60,363 nt of DNA from Zoogloeaceae bacterium (GTDB lineage: Bacteria > Pseudomonadota > Gammaproteobacteria > Burkholderiales > Rhodocyclaceae): contig JAITSU010000096.1 of the NCBI GenBank assembly GCA_031287525.1, positions 1 through 60,363 of the forward strand, in the 5' to 3' direction. Below, piece after piece: positions 55,536 through 60,363 of the stretch. Numbering within the stretch: position 1 is the stretch's first letter; each line of letters opens with the position of its first letter. Under the pieces are notes generated by a model. That model saw only the letters and a list, made by a program, of their open reading frames with translations, was not told the DNA's origin and ran no database searches. The translations under genes were made by a program, and so were the position numbers.

Positions 55536-55564
55536 TTGCTTCGTCTGGATGTATGGGTTACACT
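55536..55564 (+). promoter_or_regulatory. sigma70 promoter of the DUF3800 gene
   Basis: TTGCTT (55536-55541), a 17-bp spacer and TACACT (55559-55564). Transcription would start near 55571, giving a leader of about 95 nt before the ATG. Confidence 0.6.
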
Positions 55565-55620
55565 GTACGCAGATAGCAATCTCACGCCGAACAGGGACCA
55601 AGGTCTCGTGGCGGCAAATC

Positions 55621-55650
55621 CTAAGACCACGCAAGTGGTCTTAGTTGTTT
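55621..55650 (+). terminator. leader hairpin with terminator shape
   Basis: CTAAGACCAC-GCAA-GTGGTCTTAG (55621-55644) is a perfect 10-bp stem with a 4-nt loop, followed by TTGTTT. It ends 20 bp before the DUF3800 ATG, so it would reduce read-through into the gene or act as an attenuator. Confidence 0.72.
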
Positions 55651-55664
55651 CTGGACGCCATTTC

Positions 55665-56504
55665 ATGCACATCTGTTATCTGGACGAAGCCGGATGCACT
55701 GGCGCTTTGCCATCTGCCGACACTCAAATCCAGCCTGTTTTTGTACTCGGCGGTTTGTTTGTCGAAGCAGCGAAAGTGCAAAGCATGACGCACAAACTGC
55801 TGGCGCTTAAACGGCGATTCTTTCCCAATCTCCTGCCTGCGAATGCGCATTATCACGACTGGATGGCGGCTGAAATCAAGGGCGCTGATATTCGTCGCAA
55901 GGCGCGTAGTACGAGCCGCAATGACCGTCGTTTCGCCTGCTGCCTTATTTCGGCAGGACTCGACATATTGAAACAGCATGATGCCCGCATGGTCAGCCGT
56001 GTGTACGTCAAACCCATTGGCAATCCATTCGATGGCGCTGCGGTGTATACCTCTACGGTTCAGTCGATTTGCGCCGCGTTCCAGAATTACCTTGCCACTC
56101 ATGGTTCAAGGGGCATCGTCATTGCCGACAGTCGCAACAAAGGCAAGAATGCCAATGTGTCGCACTCGATTTTCACGCAACGCTTTCGCGCGGCGGGCGA
56201 CCCTTACCCTGCATTGTTGGAAGTCCCGACTTTCGGACATAGCGATAACCATGCAGGTTTACAAATGATGGATTTTCTCTGTTCCGCGCTGCTTTTCCCG
56301 ATTGCAGCCCAGGTATGCGCGTCGGCGCACCTGACGGACAAGACGCATGTCTCGCCCCACTATCTGACGCTGGTGGAAAAATACGGTCATGACATCAAAG
56401 ACCTTCAATACCGATACCAGGAAGAGATGACTGGTCACTGGCGCGGCGGCATCACGCTCATTGACCCTGTTAACAAATACAACGCAACCCGCCTGTTTGC
56501 GTAG
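55665..56504 (+). CDS. DUF3800 domain protein
   Basis: 279 aa from the ATG at 55665 (MHICYLDEAGCTGALP); the open frame reaches back to 55536, but that part is leader sequence. The start YLDEAG and the later VIADSRNKGKN and HSDNHAGLQMMDFLCSALLF (Asp-rich) match DUF3800, a presumed RNase H-fold family common in mobile and defence contexts. Catalytic acidic residues are inferred from this pattern. It is a single gene behind a promoter and a hairpin and is divergent from the SPFH operon. No partner gene is visible. Confidence 0.85.
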   Translation: MHICYLDEAGCTGALPSADTQIQPVFVLGGLFVEAAKVQSMTHKLLALKRRFFPNLLPANAHYHDWMAAEIKGADIRRKARSTSRNDRRFACCLISAGLDILKQHDARMVSRVYVKPIGNPFDGAAVYTSTVQSICAAFQNYLATHGSRGIVIADSRNKGKNANVSHSIFTQRFRAAGDPYPALLEVPTFGHSDNHAGLQMMDFLCSALLFPIAAQVCASAHLTDKTHVSPHYLTLVEKYGHDIKDLQYRYQEEMTGHWRGGITLIDPVNKYNATRLFA

Positions 56505-56585
56505 GCTGTCACATTTCAGCGGCAGTCGTCGGGTTGTAGTGGGCAAAGGAAAAAGCGATACTCCCCCTTTTCGCGGGCAAAGCGC

Positions 56586-57314
56586 ATGTACAAGGTTGCG
56601 ATTATTGAGGATGATGAGCCGACCAGCGGGCAAATCCGCGAATGGGCGCTTTCGGCGTCGCCGGATATTGAGGTGGCGCAGTGGTTTACCCGCGACGATG
56701 CCGAGGCGGCGGTAGACCGCGAAGCCTATGACCTTGTGGTGCTGGACATCGAACTGGGGCGTGACCGACATGCGGGCGTCGCCATTATCAACGCCATCAA
56801 CAAAAGCGGGCGCGGTACGCCGGTACTGGTGGTTTCCGCCATGCCCGCCGCCATTTATCGCGGCATCATGAAGGCGCTGGACGCCTGGGATTACCTGCAA
56901 AAAACCACGTTTGAAGAACCCGAATTCATCGACACGTTTCTGGAAATGTTGCGCGCCGCCAAAAATCGCCGCGCGGAAAAAGCGGCGACGCCACCCACGC
57001 CCGTCGGAGATGAGCTTTCCATCGACCCCTTGCATCAGGGCGCGCCTTTCTGGCGAGGGAAACGGGTGAATGTTCCCCTTACCGCGCAGCGCATCCTCGC
57101 CGTGCTGTACGAACGGCAGGGCGAAGTCGTTTCCTATGACGACCTTTTCGCCGCCGTCAAAAGCGGGCGCAACCGCGAAAATATCCGCAAGCACATCAGC
57201 ACCCTGCGCGAGGCGTTTCGAGAACTCGATGAGCATTTCGACTGCATCGAAAACGTGCCCATGCGCGGTTTTCGCTGGGTCAAATCCAATGAAAAATCGC
57301 ATGAATGCCATTAA
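56586..57314 (+). CDS. DNA-binding response regulator (OmpR/PhoB-type output)
   Basis: 242 aa. The receiver domain (residues 1-120) has acidic pair Glu8-Asp9-Asp10 and phosphoacceptor Asp54 in LVVLDIELG, followed by VVSAMP and the conserved Lys in DYLQKTTF. The C-terminal winged helix is RILAVLYERQGEVVSYDDLFAAVKSGRNRENIRKHISTLREAFRELD (outline). Its likely partner kinase is encoded at 57.9-60.1 kb. An inverted-repeat-filled gap of 253 bp and a DUF2007 gene lie between, which could lower kinase expression relative to the regulator. Confidence 0.92.
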   Translation: MYKVAIIEDDEPTSGQIREWALSASPDIEVAQWFTRDDAEAAVDREAYDLVVLDIELGRDRHAGVAIINAINKSGRGTPVLVVSAMPAAIYRGIMKALDAWDYLQKTTFEEPEFIDTFLEMLRAAKNRRAEKAATPPTPVGDELSIDPLHQGAPFWRGKRVNVPLTAQRILAVLYERQGEVVSYDDLFAAVKSGRNRENIRKHISTLREAFRELDEHFDCIENVPMRGFRWVKSNEKSHECH

Positions 57315-57353
57315 AATGATGGACGGCGCTCTGTGAGGCATGACGCCCGAACA

Positions 57354-57481
57354 CCCTCTCCCCTTGTGGGAGAGGGTTGGGGAGAGGGGGCAACGGTTCA
57401 GCGCGAAACTACGTCTCTACAGAGTGAACCATCCCCCTCTCCCGCCCCTTACGGGGCACCCTCTCCCACAAGGGGAGAGGG
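57354..57481. repeat. palindromic repeat between regulator and kinase genes (CCCTCTCCCC family)
   Basis: Perfect 24-bp arms at 57354-57377 and 57458-57481 (CCCTCTCCCCTTGTGGGAG...), with an inner pair of GGGGAGAGGG and CCCCCTCTCCC. The large foldback lies between the response regulator and DUF2007 genes. A version of the same element lies inside folC, and parts recur at 37.6 and 60.2 kb. Confidence 0.9.
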
Positions 57482-57567
57482 CGAACAGGCGCGAGACCTG
57501 GCTTTCCATGACAGAAACATTCATGCAATTGCCCTGTGAAAAACCCTGAACCTGTGAGCTTGCCGCC

Positions 57568-57903
57568 ATGCACATGATTTCAGTCTTCCGTCCAGAAAAT
57601 CCGGCTGACCTCGCGCTGGCGGAATCCCTGCTCTTTTCCAGCGACATTCCTTGTTTCGTTCACAATCGCCATGTCAGCAGTGTTCTTCCCGGTGTGCAAA
57701 TCGGGCATGTTAATGATTGCGCCATTCTGGTTCCAGAAGCGCTTGCGGACGAGGCGCGCGAGATTCTGAAAATTTTTGTACCCGACACATCCCCGCAATC
57801 AGGTTTCTGGCAAACCATTCGCGTGGTCGCCGAATTTCTCGTGTTTGGCTGGTTTGTCCCCGCGTGGCGGCGGCTTCCCAAGTCTTGCGACAAGTCACGA
57901 TGA
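57568..57903 (+). CDS. DUF2007 protein
   Basis: 111 aa. The N-terminal DUF2007 region (MHMISVFRPENPADLALAESLLFSSDIPCFVHNRHVSSVLPGV in outline) is followed by a hydrophobic C-terminal stretch (FWQTIRVVAEFLVFGWFVPAW). DUF2007 is described as a putative signal-transducing domain, with no proven role. Its stop overlaps the histidine kinase start (ATGA), so the two are co-translated. This suggests a helper of the two-component system. Confidence 0.82.
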   Translation: MHMISVFRPENPADLALAESLLFSSDIPCFVHNRHVSSVLPGVQIGHVNDCAILVPEALADEAREILKIFVPDTSPQSGFWQTIRVVAEFLVFGWFVPAWRRLPKSCDKSR

Positions 57904-60107
57904 AAAAGTTTTTCCTCTGGCTTGCGTCTTTCCGGCTGCGGATACTGTTCCGCACCGCCTTCCTGTTGCTCATCCTCGCGGTCGTGGCGTTGGCGGTGAC
58001 GGTGTTGCAGGGTGAAAAGCAGCGGAGTTACAAGAATTATCAGAGCGGGCTGACCAAAACCAAGGAGCAGATTGTTGCCCGTCTGCGCCATCCTTCCGGG
58101 CAGCTTGCGCTCTTGAATCCCACGCAGGGTTTAAGCGGAACGGGCAATCTGCATCCGGTGCTGCTGCCCTTTTCGGCGATTGATTTTGACGACCAGAACA
58201 AGGCGCGACATGCTGTGGAGATGGCGGATTGCCTGATTCGCTATGCGCGTCACGGCAGCCTGTGTGTGGGGATTGGCAATAACCCCTGGATTGGCGGGTT
58301 TATTTATGCGGCGGGTACTTTTTCCAGCGCGCCGCTGATCGCGCATGAGATTGGCGACAAATATCTGGATGGGGCGCACCGGATGCGCGTCGGTGTGCAT
58401 CTGCGGGGGCGGCATCACCGCTGGCTGGCGCCGTTTGAAGCGCTGCCCGCCCGACGGGGCGCTGCTTTTGAGGGCGTGCGCGGGCGTTTTACCGGCTACG
58501 ATGAACTGGACACGCGCGATTACACCGGCAAAATGCCGGTCAAGGATTTTCGCGGTTGGGTTTGGCAGGAGGCGCAATGCCTTGACGCGCGGCAGAATCC
58601 GGAAAATTGCGAAAAACGCGCGTTCTTTTCCCTGCGTCTGCCGGTTGATGAACTGATTACCGACTTGCTGCAAACCCGCCGCGTCGTCTGGCCGCCCGCC
58701 GACCTCGACGATATTCATGTGCGAATTGAGGTTTTGCCGCCGGTGTTGGTGGAAGACGCAACGCAGGAAGCAGAACCGGCAGCGGAGCCAGAAGGCAGGC
58801 AAGCCGCCGAGCCAAAAATCACGCCCGGAATTCCGCCCAAAATCACCGTGCTGCCCGCCCTGTTCGACAGCGAAGCGCCCGACGCGGTGACGCCGTTTTC
58901 CCTGAACGATTTGGGCGCGCTCCTGCAAGCGGGCGAAAGCTTGCGGATTCGCCGCGATAATGATGAGCGCGATTTGGCGCTGATTCGCGGTGGCAAAGAG
59001 GGGGTGGAAGAACAGATTTCGCCCCTGCTGACGCGCCTGATTCGCCGCCTGCCGGTTGCCGTGCGGGGTGAAGATGACGACGCGCCGACCGTCGTCGACC
59101 TCGAAGACAGTGTGGCAACGCCAACGGGCAATTACCGGATTTTTCTGCGCGGCGCGGCGGATAGTGTCGTGAACCAGACTTTGAGCGCCACCGCGACCCG
59201 GCTTTCCTGGTTCGTAGGCGCGGTCATGGCGGCGATTGTATTGGCGTGGATCATCATCGAAATGGGCATCGCGCGGCGCATCGCGCGGCTTACCCGCCGT
59301 TCAAGGCAACTTTCCCGTTCCGCCGCCGAGCCGGATGGCTTCATGTCCTTCGATTTCTCCGACCTCAAAGGCAACGACGAACTCGGCATCCTCGCCAACT
59401 GCCTCAACCACCTGCTGCGCCGCGTCAAGGAAGACGCCGGACGGGAGCGCATCCGCGCCGCGCAGGAAAAAGAACAATGGCACGCCGTCGGGCATGAAAT
59501 CATGTCGCCCCTGCAATCCCTGCTGGCGCTGCACGGTAACCCAAATGACCCCAGCCATCGCTACCTCGCCAGAATGCAACAGGCATTGCGGGTGCTCTAC
59601 GGCAGCGCCAGCCCCAGCGAGGCGTTTCAATCCTCAACCCTCGCCGTGGCAACGCTCGACCTTGACCTTTTTCTGGGCAACATCGCCGCCAACGCCCCGC
59701 ACATCGGCATCGACCATGTGCGCTATACGACGCGCGGCAAGCCCGTGCCAGTCTATGCCGACGAATACTCGCTCGAAGACGTGGCAGGTCATCTCCTCAA
59801 AAACGCTGACCGCTACCGCAAGCCGGACACGCCGATTACGCTCACCCTGCTGGCGGGCGGAGAGGCGGGCAGCGTCACGGTCAAAGTCCACAACACCGGC
59901 ATCGCCATCAAACCGGAATGGCTGGACAAGATTTTTGAATACGGCTTTTCCGGCGTCCGCGACCCCCTTGACGAAGGCAACCGGGGGCAGGGCTTGTTCG
60001 TGGCGAAAACCTACATGGCGAAAATGGGCGGCACGATTCGCGCCGAAAATGAAGAGGAAGGCGTCAGCTTTTATCTGGAATTGAAGCGCGCCGATGACGG
60101 AAGATAA
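57900..60107 (+). CDS. large sensor histidine kinase
   Basis: 735 aa. The N-terminal membrane helix (LRILFRTAFLLLILAVVALAVTVL) and a second at about 434-456 (WFVGAVMAAIVLAWIIIEMG) frame a periplasmic sensor region of nearly 400 residues with an acidic, Pro/Glu-rich stretch (QEAEPAAEPEGRQAAEPK). A HAMP-like linker follows. The phosphoacceptor is His532 in AVGHEIMSPLQSLLALHG. The ATPase has VAGHLLKNADRYRKPDTPITL, VHNTGIAIKP and NRGQGLFVAKTYMAKMGG. The sensor region matches nothing I recognise, so the signal is unknown. It is coupled to the DUF2007 gene and presumably phosphorylates the regulator at 56.6 kb. Confidence 0.93.
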   Translation: MKKFFLWLASFRLRILFRTAFLLLILAVVALAVTVLQGEKQRSYKNYQSGLTKTKEQIVARLRHPSGQLALLNPTQGLSGTGNLHPVLLPFSAIDFDDQNKARHAVEMADCLIRYARHGSLCVGIGNNPWIGGFIYAAGTFSSAPLIAHEIGDKYLDGAHRMRVGVHLRGRHHRWLAPFEALPARRGAAFEGVRGRFTGYDELDTRDYTGKMPVKDFRGWVWQEAQCLDARQNPENCEKRAFFSLRLPVDELITDLLQTRRVVWPPADLDDIHVRIEVLPPVLVEDATQEAEPAAEPEGRQAAEPKITPGIPPKITVLPALFDSEAPDAVTPFSLNDLGALLQAGESLRIRRDNDERDLALIRGGKEGVEEQISPLLTRLIRRLPVAVRGEDDDAPTVVDLEDSVATPTGNYRIFLRGAADSVVNQTLSATATRLSWFVGAVMAAIVLAWIIIEMGIARRIARLTRRSRQLSRSAAEPDGFMSFDFSDLKGNDELGILANCLNHLLRRVKEDAGRERIRAAQEKEQWHAVGHEIMSPLQSLLALHGNPNDPSHRYLARMQQALRVLYGSASPSEAFQSSTLAVATLDLDLFLGNIAANAPHIGIDHVRYTTRGKPVPVYADEYSLEDVAGHLLKNADRYRKPDTPITLTLLAGGEAGSVTVKVHNTGIAIKPEWLDKIFEYGFSGVRDPLDEGNRGQGLFVAKTYMAKMGGTIRAENEEEGVSFYLELKRADDGR

Positions 60108-60231
60108 CCGCTATTGCCCGCGACGCGCGGAGCGTCCATCGGAAACGCCACCGCCCTGCCTGATGCCCAACCCTCTCTCCTTGTGGGGATAACCGTCTGT
60201 ACACGGGGTCAGGTAGATACTGTTATCCAAG
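60108..60231. other. gap between kinase gene and IS110 fragment
   Basis: No gene. It holds TCCATCGGAAACGCC, shared with 5570-5584, and CAACCCTCTCTCCTTGTGGGG, a partial copy of the 57.4-kb repeat family. The sequence GGGTCAGGTAGATACTGTTATCC (60208-60230) just outside the transposase stop is probably the end of the insertion sequence. Confidence 0.55.

Positions 60232-60363
<132 letters not shown>

Larger units (their letters stand above)
55350..55664. other. 315-bp regulatory region upstream of the DUF3800 gene
   Basis: No gene is supportable. The region holds the divergent start of the SPFH operon, TTCTTC-GCG-GAAGAA (55461-55475), an operator-like TTGTGAA...TTCACAA (55491-55510), a sigma70 promoter and a terminator-like hairpin, the last three annotated separately. 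Confidence 0.7.

Noticed and set aside
55565-55644. Type III toxin-antitoxin RNA upstream of DUF3800
   Set aside because: A terminator-like hairpin precedes the gene, but there are no tandem RNA repeats and DUF3800 is not a ToxN-type protein; kept only as a leader finding.

Overview
The window reads as chromosomal DNA of a fairly GC-rich betaproteobacterium, most like Rhodocyclales/Nitrosomonadales. This is inferred from gene order, not from a database search: dusB-fis-purH-(...)-purD, then metZ-purF-cvpA-SPOR-folC-(...)-accD-trpA-trpB-trpF, and further right aroQ-accB-accC-prmA-DUF3426-PfkB kinase, are arrangements typical of that class. The left edge holds the promoter and boxB/boxA-like leader of an rRNA operon reading out of the window. 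The right edge holds the C-terminal end of an IS110-type transposase.

Region by region. 1-5.4 kb: rrn promoter (minus strand) and the purine operon dusB-fis-purH-tfoX-ORF6N-purD, in which two accessory genes sit at the purH/purD junction and a broken copy of that junction lies between them. 5.6-18.7 kb: HD-GYP protein, metZ, purF, cvpA, SPOR protein, folC, accD, trpA, trpB, trpF. Between folC and accD are a Schlafen/AlbA_2-type protein, a DUF2726 protein and a complete Hint (intein-like) domain fused in frame to the start of folC. 18.8-21.2 kb: an MFS transporter and a lipoprotein. 21.2-23.8 kb: an AT-richer type II restriction-modification pair bounded by a 21-bp direct repeat that copies the 3' end of the adjacent SPFH gene. 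23.8-27.6 kb: SPFH-NfeD, a PolB-like exonuclease, ydbL-ynbE and a type IV pilin accessory gene. 27.7-35.4 kb: serS, mltF, tRNA-Ser(CGA), trpS, an M50 protease, YciO/Sua5, a PHP phosphoesterase, a LysE transporter and a small cytochrome c. 35.5-43.4 kb: a dynamin-like GTPase, trmL, a secreted FGE-like protein, mpl, a nucleotidyltransferase-like protein, a TlpA-like thioredoxin, two tandem pilin-head-like membrane proteins and aroQ. 43.5-49.3 kb: accB-accC-prmA-DUF3426-PfkB kinase and an M14-like peptidase. 49.4-55.3 kb: rlhA, two exported proteins and a second SPFH protein. 55.5-60.1 kb: a DUF3800 gene with an elaborate leader, then a response regulator, a DUF2007 protein and a large sensor kinase.

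Most genes are housekeeping (purine, tryptophan, folate, fatty acid, translation, cell wall). The novelty lies in how accessory genes have been inserted into those operons without breaking them. At purH/purD and at folC, translational coupling or reading frame is preserved. Many non-coding gaps carry palindromic repeats of several families, and one such repeat has been absorbed into the folC coding sequence. The strongest candidates for something undescribed are the Hint-FolC fusion, whose catalytic motifs are all present, and the repeated purH/purD junction that looks like a gene-acquisition site.
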